Origin: Chaetoderma sp. LZ-2023a
Lineage: Eukaryota; Mollusca; Caudofoveata; Chaetodermatida; Chaetodermatidae
Assembly (NCBI GenBank): GCA_034401795.1
Contig: CM067365.1
Location: 12,405,656 to 12,469,655, forward strand
Length of the DNA: 64,000 nt
Direction of reading: 5' to 3'
Shown here: piece by piece, positions 1 through 11,134 of the stretch
How positions within the stretch are numbered: the stretch's first letter is position 1
How the letters are laid out: every line of letters starts with the position of its first letter
The notes under the pieces: generated by a model
Told to the model about the DNA's origin: nothing
Databases searched by the model: none
The model's input: the letters and a program-made list of their open reading frames with translations, nothing else
Position numbers and translations under genes: made by a program

Positions 1-330
1 GCATCCTTAGCACATGGCCAAATATGGGCCAACTTTATTGAGCGACTTGTACAGACAGCGGCGACGTATTAAACATCTTTAATAGTGCATCGTTGGAAAT
101 TAGGGAGTCGGGCCATCGGTGCCCAGTGATGGTCCTTAGGTGTTTGCAGTGGCAGGCATCGAGTTTGTCTGAAGCTGCCTTTTGAGTTGCCCAGCTGTTA
201 CAGTTATATAGCATCAGGGATACGCAGATTGTATTGTATAAACGTAGCCTTTTTACCAAGGGCATCTCTGATCTGCGAATCCATAGACTCCAGAAGGACT
301 GGACGAACATCATTAAGTGACATACATCCA
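1..330 (-). mobile_element. LINE relic: C-terminal part of reverse transcriptase ORF
   Basis: The minus strand encodes the region downstream of the RT catalytic core of an invertebrate non-LTR retrotransposon ORF2. Visible motifs in order are FWSLWIRRSEMPL, KRLRLYNTICVSLMLYN, SWATQKAASDKLDACH, KHLRTITGHRWPD, LISNDALLK and, after one in-frame stop near base 20, WPIFGHVLRM at the window edge. This order (KRLxLYNxxVxxxLxYNxxxW, LDxxHxxxLRxIxxxRWP, ISNxxL, GHVLRM) is the usual C-terminal signature of RTE/Jockey-like endonuclease-RT proteins. No homology is seen above about base 330, so the fragment is cut at its 5' side and runs out of the window at its 3' side. Identification as a LINE is secure; the clade is inferred. 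It may belong to the same family as the relic at 43.3-45.1 kb. Confidence 0.85.
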
Positions 331-1040
331 GAGTGGTAAAAACGTCTATGAAAGTATATTTTGTTGACGCTTTGATTTACAGGAAACAGTACATATGGTC
401 GTACTTTAAGGCTGTTCAGTCAATCCTTTGAACGAATGACTTCATATGAAATATTACCTACATTATTCAAGGAAGGTTTTAGCAATATTTGCCAGTGTTC
501 TTTGCCATTGCTGATGTGATGTATGAACTCCGAATAAAGGCGCGTGCCCCATCGCAATGAAAATAACAACACACATTGATAAGTGCGTTGTCGTAACATT
601 GACAGCAGCTGGGTAGTGACAGAATTACAGAGCTATGTTTACAATCTAGGACATAATGTAATTGTACCGTCTCAATCAATGATTCCACACTGACAATATA
701 ATAAACGCGTTTCAATGTTTGCTATTCAATAATTCCTCATCAGAGGACAGATTATGAAGAATGCATTTCATTTGATTTGTATTCAGAAAACACTGATCAT
801 TGACATTTCCACATCTGAAATTACGTAAATTATTTCTCAGCACCTAAGCGCTAACTATAATAGCCTGGTGAAATCAATGCGCCTCCTATATCGATAACAT
901 AGTCAGATTTGCACGCTGCTGGCAATTAAACAATAAAGCATAAATAAACAAACACGCATTCATTGCGAAATGCACAAATGCAGTTATAATACATATATCG
1001 CCTGTGGATAAATACCTTTTATTGCCAATGTATTCTTTTA
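331..1040. other. No gene or repeat recognised
   Basis: AT-rich sequence with only short open frames and no motif, tandem array or match to the repeat families defined elsewhere in the window. Confidence 0.6.
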
Positions 1041-1155
1041 TTGTCCATGTTATTTGTCATGTAATTAATGTATAACACCGTAGCCTGGCACTGACCAATA
1101 CTGGGATCGATTTCTCACTATGGAGCATAGAGCATAGTAATACAGAAGTAAATGC

Positions 1156-1189
<34 letters not shown>

Positions 1190-1910
1190 GGTGGAGAGAG
1201 ATAGAGAGAGAGAGAGAGAGGGGGTGTGGGGTGTGACTGCCTTCCAAACATGAAATAGCAAACATAATAAAGAGTAAAACATTCTTTCTAATGAAATACT
1301 GTGTCTGTCCTTTTATAGGAAACCTGGGACATTTCTTTTCTCGTTGAAGCTTACGAACAAACTGATACATTTTCTCAGAACCTGCATCGATTTGCTTTGC
1401 TTTGACAAGCGTAGCGCGTAACCTGTTTAAAGGCGATGGCAGATCTCAACAGGAAACAGTTAATATCTTATCGATAGGACACGTATAATCAATATAGCTA
1501 CTGCTCCAGGACTCCTTATTAAGACATTTCAATCTAAAGTTATTTCTATTCCCTGCCTCTAATTGTTAATCGAGACGCATGATTTGTTTTGTAACAAGAC
1601 ATGAGTGTTTCATTGTCAATCAGCAGTGCATGGCTAATGTGTGCGACAGCGATTTAAAGATCTGACGATTCGCATTGGCATGAATAACGTAGGTCGTAGT
1701 TTCTACACGATCATGGGCTTAAGGCAATTCCACTCATCCTGTATAGACATATATTAGCTAGCTGTAGCCCAGGCTGCCATCGCTCAATTAGAGACACACC
1801 ACTGTATTGGGGAATGTAGGACTAGTTATTCAACTCATTAAGAAGTGAAAGTCTTTTCAGAAATACTCTGTTAAAAGTGCTATAAGAGACTGCCTTCAGG
1901 GATTCAACAG
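1040..1910 (+). repeat. Family D repeat, copy D1
   Basis: It opens with a segment shared with 41836-41930 (ending in taatacagaagtraatg before a GA tract), and continues with a segment shared with 29315-29900, 42600-43300 and 49380-50110. Landmarks are ccaaacatgaaatagcaaa, cctgcatcgatttgcttt, atctcaacaggaaacagtta and atttaaagatctga. No coding sequence is conserved between copies. D1 and D2 lack the internal duplication found in D3 and D4. Confidence 0.8.
1156..1220. repeat. (GA)n microsatellite
   Basis: Nearly pure GA dinucleotide run inside family D. The same position in D3 holds a much longer GT/GA tract. Confidence 0.97.
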
Positions 1911-1914
1911 GCAT

Positions 1915-2530
1915 ATCAATTTCTAGCTATGCCACGCCCATCTCTATCTATGCCTCATCCACACGTATCCCGTGTTGTGATCGTGTTATATACATTGACT
2001 CCTGATTCCACCAACGGCCGGTGTGAGTATTGTGGTTGTGTGGGTTGTTTGTTTGTTTGTGTGTCTGTTTGTTGGTTAGTCTGTCTGTTTGTTTATCCGA
2101 GCGATATCTCCGGAGTCCCAGAAGGTGGACTTACTGAAGGTGACATATTGATTCATATTGCAGGTGGCTATCGAACACATACGTGTGGTATGAGCTGACA
2201 AATATCTAGGTCACGGGCTCCCAAACTGCATCCCGAAATGCACACCTTTATCCATAAATCAGGAACGCAAAAAGCTAGTCACTGAATCTAACACATCCAT
2301 TCATAGTATAAATGACTAAACTTTCTATGAGTTTCAGGACACGGCATGATGTGCACACCAGAATACACATTTTGGGCATGCTCTGGAGTGCAAGAAGGCA
2401 GAAGCAAACTATGTATCACGCACTTTCATACTGCAACACATGCGCGCTTTGCGTTTCAGGTCAAGGGATCGCTTATATAAGTCACGGGCATAAGCAACTG
2501 CGTCTGGTGTATTCATACTAGTTTTACACA
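1915..2530 (+). repeat. Family-B-like left end fragment, T/G-rich tract and a 180-bp unit
   Basis: Bases 1925-1945 carry tagctatgccacgcccat, the left end of family B. Then comes a TTTG-rich stretch (2040-2096), and a unit with the landmark actgcatcccgaaatrcacac near 2226. That unit occurs once here and twice, 182 bp apart, in the paralogous stretch at 30320-30640. The 89-codon frame at 1929-2198 is not conserved in the paralogue and is treated as chance. Confidence 0.6.
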
Positions 2531-2800
2531 ATTTGACTTGACACTGTTGCAACTTATGGCAGACACAGCATCCTTCCCAATTAGTTTCAAAATATTAAAT
2601 AGATTGCTTACTAAATAGTAAACCCATCAAAGACACACACTTCGCATGCATGGCGGACAATTCCAGCTTCCGGACGGAGTATTCTGTATCAATTTCGACT
2701 GTGAAGTCAGCCTACATGTGGCATAATTGATATGATGGCACATACTTGAGTGACAGATCTGATCCATGCATTGCAATGTTAACAAATATGAGAAATATTG
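2530..2800 (+). repeat. Family B, right part (copy B1)
   Basis: Contains a degenerate version of the central palindrome (gacactgttgcaacttatgg), then aattagtttcaaaatatt, the AAATAGTAAA landmark and the tail with gacagatctgatccatgc. It corresponds to 30790-31020 and resembles 21380-21655. Confidence 0.7.
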
Positions 2801-2839
2801 TATATATGAGACCTCATAACATAACAGTAATCAGTGCTA

Positions 2840-3480
2840 GCCTAAGCCTTTAATGACCACATTTGGCCAAGAAAATCAAAATACGTCCTTATTGAATGAT
2901 CATGTATTTACATTATACTGGAGGGGTAATTTTGAAATGTTACCACTGAAATGGTTGGCTTGGTTATCGGGCCAGTCATTCCAGTGATATATTTACAAAA
3001 TGGCAAATTTAGTCCTTGGGCACATATCAGATTTTTAACAAATCAGTACCACAAAAGCAGACACAATCTCTTTGCGTTTAAAAAAATACCTTCGTCATGA
3101 GATGATAACCATTGCATAATAACACTAAATTGTGGAAATGCAAGATGGCCACCTTATTTACCATGCTCTCCATAATGTACACTGTCAGTCAGGGTATTAC
3201 ATTGATTTACACGAACACAGTCATGTGAATCATATGAAGGATAATTTAATTTTCTATCAAGAAACTAGGGATTTGCATGTGATTATATACATATTTGGAA
3301 AACATGGTGTCTTTCACACAATTAAAAAAATTGAAATATCGCAATCTAGTTTTTCTTTGATTTTGTTAATAGCTGGAGAGAAAACTCTATCATGTGTAGT
3401 GGAAATGTTCCTACATGCCACATTACTTATAACAATTATAGATTGTGGGAAGACATCCTCTACTGTTTGAGGTTCACAGT
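2840..3480 (+). repeat. Family E repeat and conserved flank
   Basis: Starts with a dyad around aatgaccacatttggccaag (2852-2872), followed near 2950 by the second dyad motif (ggcttggttatcgggccagt). The same two motifs occur in the same order at 28820-28960, 31100-31230 and 60860-60990, and inverted at 38600-38750. No protein is conserved. Confidence 0.65.
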
Positions 3481-3489
3481 ATGTAAAAT

Positions 3490-4280
3490 ATCAATGAATG
3501 AAGAGGTAGCATGTTTATATAGCCTTTGAATGTTGAGAACGATTCAATGATGCCGTCAGTCAAAATGAAATGTTTGATAGCTCGTTCCAAAAGGTTGTTG
3601 TGTATGATTATGTATAACACGAATAACTAGTTATAATTAGGATGAGGTGGACTTGCCCATCTTTAAATGTAACTCTAACTACCATTGGCAAGGTCGTCGC
3701 TATCATCTGGCGTTCACATATTCGTGCACTTCCATTGCTTTGCAAGACACTCACAATCTGGCAATTTGCAAGACAGTTGGCATGTTCAGGATAGCAGTTC
3801 CAACACATAATTAGGTGCCGAAAGCCCTCGCACCCACTCACTTGTTCGCATGATTCATTATCAATGCTCCATCGATATCGGTATGGACTGGGCACACAGC
3901 AGTGGCATCTACGCGTGTTATTGCCACCAATCATCAGAATGCTCATGCCATCATCACAACAATTTTACAAAGGTTGGAACATGTCTTCAAAGCATGCCAC
4001 ATGAATCCACATTCTGCATCAGTTGGTTAAAGAAGCGTCCATATTACAGGCTGGTAGACTGCTCTAAGAACGCGCATGGGCAAACTCTCCTCACATGGTG
4101 GGAGCTGAGTAGATTACACATCTCCTCGGTTGACGCATAACAGTAGGTGTTTGTGGAACGTACATAATGTGTGTGGATTACGGCAAAATGCCTGTGGCCG
4201 CATCCCAATAGTCTCCATGCTGTATGAAGACATTCTGTAATTATTGCTCTGTTTTCATTCGTGTCAATGGCGTGAGCTCC
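3490..4280. other. Insert present only in copy 1
   Basis: At the paralogous point in copy 2 (about 31520-31570) the flanking blocks lie nearly next to each other, so these ~790 bp look inserted here or deleted there. About 3925-3990 resembles the start of the unit at 6190-6235, 32820-32860 and 34500-34545 (catcacaacaattttacaaa). The rest is unique in the window and includes the cysteine-rich frame at 3608-3960. Confidence 0.45.
3608..3960 (-). other. Cysteine-rich open frame, weak Kunitz-like spacing
   Basis: A minus-strand frame of about 115 codons with 13 or so cysteines. Its middle reads CCVPSPYRYRWSIDNESC, then CEQVSGC, and ends CLANC. The 15-residue gap after the first of these cysteines, the RW..D signature and the final C-x3-C resemble the second half of a Kunitz domain. 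The CEQVSGC loop is two residues short, the next loop is longer and has two additional cysteines, and the usual N-N-F motif is absent. GTGAGT donor-like hexamers lie within it. Its upstream end overlaps a repeat fragment. It could be an exon of a secreted protein, a degraded one, or chance; I do not assign a function. Confidence 0.15.
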
Positions 4281-4284
4281 ACCG

Positions 4285-5060
4285 CCCACCACCACCGCCC
4301 ACCCTGACTGCAAAACAACTGCGTAATACTATATTTCGCCTACGATTATATTGTAGTAGTGGGATAGAAAATACTGTGCAAGGGTTTAATGATTGTTATG
4401 CAATCGAATACAAACTCGCTTATGTGATAAAATACGCTCTCAATTCGCTTTTAGTTCAGCTTGATCGAAGCCAGACAGAACGAATAGCTGCTAGACTGTG
4501 CCACTGGACACGTCGCCTTTGGCCAATAGGCACGACCCGATTTGAAAGCTATGCAGGCTTAATTCAGGTTTAACGTCATGTCCGGACCAGATGCCTTCAT
4601 AGACCTCGAGCTTCCGGAGTATGCGTTTGTTCGCTCTCCTGGGAATTACTTGTTCTGTATAGTTTGTGTGACATACTTTGCTAAAGCTATTATCTGTATA
4701 CCACCATCCCTGAACATGTCTGCAGGAAGTACAATGGTTTGCATGGAGCTCCTAGCGTATACAATAACTGGATATCAGTTCTGCCTGCTTGAAACAGCAA
4801 ATGTGTTATCGTCGTCCTCTACATCGTCATCCTCGTCCTCGTCATTTTCGGCCTCACTTCTCTAAGCCAAATTATGTTCAAAGGTTTAATATTGATTGTA
4901 TACCACTTATTTCTCTTAGATAATACAATATCCAAAGCCCACTGATGCATACTTCTATAGCAAACCATATCGCCTTGACACTAAATACTTTGGTTCCTGT
5001 GAAACTATCGCAATCATTATCAGATCTCATGTGCGCTAATGTAATAATAGATCTGCATGT
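4285..5060 (+). repeat. Duplicated block (matches 31570-32060)
   Basis: Conserved landmarks are gcgtaatactatatttcgcc, gttatgcaatcgaatacaaa, acgaatagctg, ggacacgtcgcctttgg and cttccggagtatgcgtttgt. The open frames at 4244-4573 and 4578-4865 are broken by frame-changing indels and stops in the paralogue, so I do not regard them as genes. Confidence 0.65.
4811..4850. repeat. Imperfect (TCN)n trinucleotide tract
   Basis: Short run of tcg/tcc/tca codon-like repeats. It is absent from the paralogous stretch near 32075. Confidence 0.85.
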
Positions 5061-5079
5061 AAGATACAAATGAAAATAT

Positions 5080-6049
5080 TGGGTTGATAATTCGCAATCG
5101 TATTATTATTAGACAATAGTTCAACCGGCGTAGATATTGCATAGAGGATAGGCAGCGGCATATTTAGCCTGCATGATCACACACTAACCGCATGCTTCGC
5201 CAACCATGATTATCGGCAATCGGCAAGCGTGTGGTATTTCTGACGTGTGATTAAATGAAGCATTAACAATTACATAATTCGAAAAATGTACCCATAATTA
5301 ATTGGCTACATGGCTGGAGAAACACCTGCTCTCTATGCGATCATGCATGCCAAATATGCCTTGGCATCTGCTATACACAACTCTGGTTCTGCAGTTACCT
5401 AATTACAGTTAATCAGTCGCCTAGAGCCACACGACACCGCTTGTTCCTTTGGTACAGGTATCAGCGTATTAACCGTAGTTGGTTCGAATCCTGTCTCTAC
5501 GGGGTGAGATCCTACGTGTGCAACCAGTCGTGGGGCATATATGGCGCAGGTATCTGAATAATTCACTGTTCACAATGCAGGAATACCACAGCATGCAACA
5601 TGATTATGTATGGTGTACATGTTAATACATCAATTCAGAGTGCTGAATCATATATATATATATATCTAGGCACTTATATCATTATTCTAACTATCAGTCA
5701 AGTCAAGTCAACCATATCAATATGTATAAATTTGGGACACATTTTCTCAGATTTCTTGGAAAAATGTTAGATTGGCTATCTGATTCATGCTACCACGGAA
5801 ATGTAAACTGTGTATTGCTGTTGTCATACACTCGTCTAAGTCGTCTCACTACATTTTCTTGAATTCCCGAATTTCGATATACGAATCTGGTCCCAGAATC
5901 AAATTTGTAACACAAACTTGAGTATATCATTGGTTAAATAAAGGTGTGTTCATTTCTTATATGTGGGTCTATATATAGAGATTTCATCAAATACAAGATC
6001 AGATCCACCAATGCATAGCCATTTCGCTGTATACACAATTTTCATAAAG
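5080..6049 (+). repeat. Duplicated block (matches 32095-32690)
   Basis: Strong landmarks are gataggcagcggcatattta, ctggagaaacacctgctctc, ccttggcatctgctatacac and gtgattaaatgaa. The part after about 5660 is less clearly matched and contains a short (TA)n at 5650-5665 and nothing else recognisable. Confidence 0.65.
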
Positions 6050-6245
6050 ACCCTTCCCATGTCTGTATGTGGGTGGCAGGGGTCGGGGTGTATGCAGGTT
6101 TGGTGGGCGTCTTGGGGTTGGGAGTTGGAGTTGGTGTGGGGCTAAATGCACCTACGGGCTGAGTACGGGCTGGGTCTGTTAGCTTATTGGCACCCTATTG
6201 TTAATTATCATAGATATGTGCATGCCATTTTCACAACAAAGTTGT
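6050..6245 (+). repeat. G-rich start of a 1.5-kb repeated unit
   Basis: GGGT-rich sequence followed by a cacctacggg motif and tgttaattatcatagatatg. The same succession starts the units at 32690 and 34390. In those two copies the sequence runs straight into the cacaacaatttt...ttgattaca segment; here 1.56 kb intervene. Confidence 0.65.
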
Positions 6246-7810
6246 GTAAATTTCGGATCTAGATTTATGATGTCACAAGTGGATGATGACGAAAGAAGAT
6301 GTTTAAATTAAGAGTCGGCTCACCGTCTTGGAAGACCATTTTCTGATATCGTTGAGCCCAACTTATCAGGGGATACACAGATTCGTGATGAAGATGATTT
6401 CATCAACGTTTCTTAACTATTTCGAAGAGTCGATGATGATTTTTTAGCGCCAGCCTAATGGCTGGCTTTTATTAAATAATGATAATACTTTAACTGAATA
6501 CAAACAAATGCATTTCTGGCAAGGCTAGTTGCTATAAAACACAGCTCAATGCGGCTATTTGAAATACACAGTATGGATACTATTCCTAGCAGACTAATTC
6601 TAGTACTGCCAAGCCAGACCACCGCTAAGGACAGAGTTGAATTACCTAACGAGATTTTGAATTTGTATGTACTCGGGCGAGTGCCAAAATGCGATAATTA
6701 CATTTTCAAAGTTGCAATGCTTATTTATTTCATCAAAATTCATTTCCTCAACTCTTCCCAGGAATAGAAGCATGCTCATGGATTGGACAATCCCATCACC
6801 CACGCGATGGCCCTGTCCAGTCCTGTGCCCCTCGTCTTTTTACAGACGCGTTAACCCAAGACAAAATCATCATGAGAAAGGCACGCAAAATGACAAAATC
6901 TGATGTGGAATAGTTTATCAATACATTTATGTAGCAGAATAGTTTCACTTTAGTTTATAAATGATTCTTAAAAGTGAACTTGGTTAAACCTTAACCAAAA
7001 ACGACCGATTTTGTTGCAAGATTATAGTCTAACCTTAGTACATAAATGGAAGGTTACATTCAACTCCCCCTTGATGCGCTATGGTCAAGCAAATGGTTAA
7101 TTATGGTAATTAATTCCGCAGCAAAATGCATTGCAGGGATAATCAAAACAACACCTATATGCCGGTTGGCTCAATAGTACTCAATAGTACTCGAGCCCAG
7201 CGCGCTATAACTTAATAACATGTTGATGATACCATCAACATATAGTGGCCAGCCTCTAGTGCTGCGATTCAAAGTCCAACACGCATCTGCATTACGAAAG
7301 ATCTGATGAACAACACGTAAACCATTTGCAGATGCCGACGAAAGTCAATTTCCAAATATAATTACAAAGTTGATTTGAACACACACTAGTTTGACATTGA
7401 CCAAAATCTTGTGCTGCACAATACTGACACAATGCAGCAAAACAACTTTCATCAGCATCGTTAACGTACACAAACTGGCAGGCAACAGTGATACATACAA
7501 TAACAAGTACAGTAAATAACGAACACACATTGAGACTGAATACATCAAAATTGTATCCTATTCTGATAAATTATCTATTCTATAAATATGATGATAATTG
7601 ATATATTAACGTTGCGTGCATTTGATGCGCGTGTGTGTGTACATCCGGCCGTTTGTAGGTATGAATGCTACTGATGGAAACTGTTGCTGTATTGGTGTTC
7701 CTTCTTAAGGCGATTTACATTATGCGTTGAGAGACATACCCAACATGCATCAGCTACATAACGTTAACCGGAACGTGCATTCTCCAACCAACCGTAACCG
7801 ATGCGTATTT
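6246..7810. other. Insert interrupting the repeated unit
   Basis: This interval lies where the two other copies of the unit (32850/32895 and 34545/34560) are uninterrupted, so it is probably an insertion into copy 1. No terminal repeats or target-site duplication are obvious. It holds a short perfect hairpin (gccagcctaatggctggc, 6451-6468) and the cysteine-rich frame at 7292-7550. No transposase or RT motif was seen. Confidence 0.4.
7292..7550 (-). other. Small cysteine-rich, signal-peptide-like open frame
   Basis: One minus-strand frame reads through a hydrophobic stretch (CSLFTVLVIVCITVACQFVY) and then NDADESCFAALCQYC, AAQDFGQC, QTSVC and SNQLC. That is six cysteines spaced 4, 2, 7, 4 and 4 residues apart, followed by a less regular tail (ICKWFTCC) and a stop. 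The hydrophobic segment plus compact cysteine framework is what a small secreted peptide exon would look like. I see no in-frame ATG and do not recognise the framework. It lies inside a probable insertion, and chance is quite possible. Confidence 0.18.
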
Positions 7811-7814
7811 ACAA

Positions 7815-9310
7815 TGTGTCAACTTGTACTGCTTTAACCCAATTTCTGCAATAGTTGATTACAGAAGAAATAGATGCTGTTTTTCATTAAAAGATGTTAC
7901 TGTGTGCTGGAAGTTGTTGGAGCAACATAAATGCCGATGCGGTCACCTGCGGAAATGTTGTCATAGAGAACACGACCGTGCAACCTCAGTACTCCAAATA
8001 CATATTAGCATGTGCTATACTCTGTACTTGCCACATTTGCAACTTTGCAATACATTTGAGAAACCGACCCAAAGACAGCACGACGGACAGCCATTTACTA
8101 GTTGCAAGGCACAAATAAAACAGCACATCTCATCTTAACTAATGTGCATTTACCTATTAGACGCATATTCACCAAAATAATCACACTACTAATATTATAT
8201 TAATTAAATGTTTCCATCCAGTGTTTGGTCATATTGTGTGCTGCAACTGGCAAGTAGTACAAGTCTGTCGGGCAGACTATAATTTTAGCTAAAAACTACA
8301 AATCTGTATGCTGCAACAATATCGCGCTAACATTTGTGTATTGCAATTGTGGTCAGTCCATCTGTAGGTCTGTTAAATGTGTAGTATTTCTTATGATGCT
8401 TTCGGTCGCAACTGTTATTAGCATGTCACAGTAGTTAAATTAACAAATAGCTCTATCCTATATTGATTTGTAGTCAATATGAAAAAGCCAGCCTAGTTTA
8501 TAATTATGATGTCAGCATCTAATTGCATGTAGCTAGAATATGTACATGGCAGAAGCACTACAATCATAATCAAAGCCATACTGTTTATCACTGTGTATCG
8601 AGACAAATGCATTTAACGCTAGCAGCGATAATTTAATGATGGATTCGCACCTATAAATTCTTCCAGCATCCTGAAGACTGGAAAAGTAATGTGATGTGAC
8701 ATTTCCTAGTTTCAAGATTCTCTTAAAAGCGTGGGTTTATTTTCATCGAAAGCGTCAAGAATACCAGCACTACTTAACGATAATGCATTTCCGAGGTGTG
8801 CAATGACAATTCGACGTCAGTCTCGTTTCGCTTCAACTTTGCAATTGTAGTGGTGAACTGTGTTTGAACAATTTAAGAGACCAATGAAAGTCTCCATTCA
8901 AAAGCTCGTCTCAGCAAAACAAATGTAAGATTAAACATAGGCCTTTATTAATATTCTGTAAAAGCGTGTTTCTGCCACCCTATAGTATACCGCATTAACA
9001 CTGACATCAATACAAGTTTTGTGGCTGTGTGCAAAGAGGTAATGCCAATTCGTATTGATGAATACATGTGGCATTTCCTATATATTATATGCATGCATAT
9101 GACATCCATACAGATCAAATATATATGCCGGGATGCCAGTGGCGTGACGATAGCGTTGTTGCCAGTGGAAGCTCCGTCAGATGTGTGTTTCACTATTGTC
9201 AATATTATTCATAACGTATATGAACTCGTAGAAGCCAAAGCACGGAACAATTCGAATGGTCATTCACTGTCCTAGCTTATGGGGACGTGACGCCATCTCC
9301 AGCTCATTAT
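7815..9310 (+). repeat. 1.5-kb repeated unit, copy 1
   Basis: Matches both 32895-33940 and 34560-35960. Landmarks are ttgattacagaagaaata, gtgtgctggaag, agtactccaaatacatatta, cacaaataaaacagc, actgttattagcatgtca, gataatgcatttccg and attaatattctgtaaaagc. The frames at 7824-8138 and 7894-8118 are shifted by indels in the other copies, so coding is not supported. The distal part (8700-9150) is also related to the tandem duplication at 62.1-63.2 kb. Confidence 0.75.
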
Positions 9311-9424
9311 TCAGTAAAATATAAATGGTTTTTTTCCGCAGGCATATGATTGGGTGTTAGGTCTGGCAGATGGTGTCTATCACGGGTGAGCGAGTGGCCC
9401 ATGGCCTATATAGGGTAGAGTATA

Positions 9425-9515
9425 TAATCATATGGTGTTAATTAGAGATATATTAGGAAAATCAATCGGATTTAAAATTCTGAACGTGAAGGTAATGATA
9501 TCAAAGCGCTACCAC
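9425..9515 (+). repeat. Duplicated lead-in to the CCA-rich tract
   Basis: Shares atattaggaaaatc and tttaaaattctgaac with 36970-37010, just before the homologous CCA-rich tract. Confidence 0.6.
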
Positions 9516-9995
9516 CACCAACTCGAACACAACCGCAGCAACCCACCCTTGCTGCTACTAACACAAAAACTACGACACATACCATCACCGACACCAACAT
9601 CATCTCCAACACCACACAGGTCACCATCGTCGCCAGCCCTACAACCACAAACACCAGCACCAACGCCCGTTTCTACCACAAACACAACCACCATTACAGC
9701 CACCAACACCGGCATAACTTCTACCACAACCACCCGACCCCAGCACCACAACACTGTTAAACCAATCACCACCAGCACAACCACCACAACCACCAATACC
9801 AACACAACAGAAACAAACACCAACACCAACACCACCGCCAACAGCACAACAGCCCCAGCATCCGCCTCTGCCGCTGCTGCTGCCTGACGACGTTGCAGCG
9901 AACACACACCCCACCATACCGCCTTCCTCCCACACGCCAACGCACAACCACCACCTCTACCACCACCACCACCATCACCATCATCACCACCAACA
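9516..9995. repeat. Imperfect (CCA/CAA)n low-complexity tract
   Basis: About 480 bp of CCA, CAC and AAC triplets with interruptions. Long open frames in several phases (Thr/Pro-rich on plus, Val-rich on minus) are by-products of the composition. The homologous tract at 37030-37440 contains a (CT)n run instead. Confidence 0.9.
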
Positions 9996-9997
9996 GA

Positions 9998-10085
9998 TTG
10001 GTCGCACGGACTTGAACCATGTCATAATAAGTTAAAGCGTGGAGCAAAGCGTATGTCAATCAGACTCTTATTAGTATTGAATAAC
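9998..10085 (-). other. tRNA-like / SINE-head relic with a Pol III B-box motif
   Basis: The minus strand carries ggttcaagtcc (10006-10016), a good match to the Pol III B box. It is flanked by a five-pair T-stem (catgg / ccgtg) and preceded at tRNA-like distance by gagtctgattgaca, a partial A-box. The 3' acceptor-like cgaccaa has no pairing partner at the expected 5' position and the anticodon stem is poor. A tRNA-derived SINE remnant is the most economical reading, but chance is possible. Confidence 0.3.
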
Positions 10086-10170
10086 AGTAGGATGAGCCAG
10101 GCTCTCTTTCAACCAAAATCAAAAGTATGAAGCTATGATACTGGGATTACTATTATTGTGTTACCATACT

Positions 10171-10211
10171 CGCGCTCTCACTCTCTCACCATCCCTCTCT
10201 ATCTCTCTCTC

Positions 10212-10253
<42 letters not shown>

Positions 10254-10285
10254 GTTCTCTCTCTCTCTCTCTCTCTCGCTCTCTC

Positions 10286-10331
<46 letters not shown>

Positions 10332-10428
10332 ACTCTATCTCTCTCTCTCTCTCTATCACTCTCTATCTCTCTCTCTCTCGCTCACGCCCCACCCCCTATC
10401 TCTTTATCTACACCCCTCTCTCTATGTG
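10171..10428. repeat. (CT)n with an internal (CTAT)n run
   Basis: Nearly continuous CT dinucleotides, with about eleven CTAT tetramers at 10287-10330. The long Ser/Leu-rich frames across it are not genes. Confidence 0.95.
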
Positions 10429-10429
10429 A

Positions 10430-11130
10430 GTAATCTACCTGGAAACGTTTATTTCAAATCATCTAGTTACAATTACACTCACTCGGGGTCTTTCTTCTTA
10501 TTATTGTTGGTTAAGAAGTGTGGCACACATCTCCTAGAACAATTGTAATCCGATCCACTCCAACATTAGCCAACTTTATTTTTAGTTCGCCCTTGAGTGA
10601 GCAAAACAGTCCCATAGGAAAGGTTTGCGGATTTTCAGTATTGATTTTTTAAGTGTGGCTACACTACCATACTTGGGTAGGGTGTTGCAATTGGTGATCT
10701 GCATATGTCTACCTAACTAAAAGGTAAACTTGAACTTTATCCTTGCCACCCCGGTATGGAAAATGGCCTCATAGGGAACGAATACAAATTATCTTTATCG
10801 ATAGCTGAACTGTGAATACACCTAGTGTATTAGTCAGATCATTGCCATGCGTTGTTAGGATGTTAGCATTTGGGCTGTGTTTCTCAATTGGCCGACAAGT
10901 CACACATTTTGGTAAGAATACTAGTTTTCGGCTTTGGCAGGATGAAACATGCTAACGAAATTTATGTTTCATTTTTTTAATGGCCGCTACGTAACACAAT
11001 TTGTGGAAAATTACAAATTTTCTTTCTTTGGTGGAAATGAACTCAGGATCACAAACGGAGAAACTGTTTTTCGACCCTTTATTTTATACTGGCCGCCGAA
11101 AATCGTTTTGATCTGCTGGACTTGACAAAT
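10430..11130. other. Unmatched sequence within copy 1
   Basis: No counterpart in copy 2, no motif, and no frame of interest. Confidence 0.5.
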
Positions 11131-11134
11131 GGTG

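Noticed and set aside
4244-4865. Two successive plus-strand frames (109 and 95 codons), considered as a small gene
   Set aside because: The homologous stretch at 31570-32060 has frame-changing indels and stops, and the second frame ends in a TCN microsatellite.
5481-5491. ggttcgaatcc, a perfect Pol III B-box word, suggesting a tRNA
   Set aside because: The T-stem pairs poorly, no acceptor or anticodon stem can be drawn, and the word is not kept in the paralogous stretch near 32505.
6449-6478. Perfect hairpin followed by T residues, resembling a bacterial terminator
   Set aside because: The region shows no bacterial gene structure; a single short hairpin in AT-rich eukaryotic DNA is expected by chance.
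9509-9947. Val-rich and Thr/Pro-rich frames of 100-150 codons, considered as mucin-like or membrane proteins
   Set aside because: They are translations of a CCA/CAA low-complexity tract; the homologous tract in copy 2 does not keep any of the frames.
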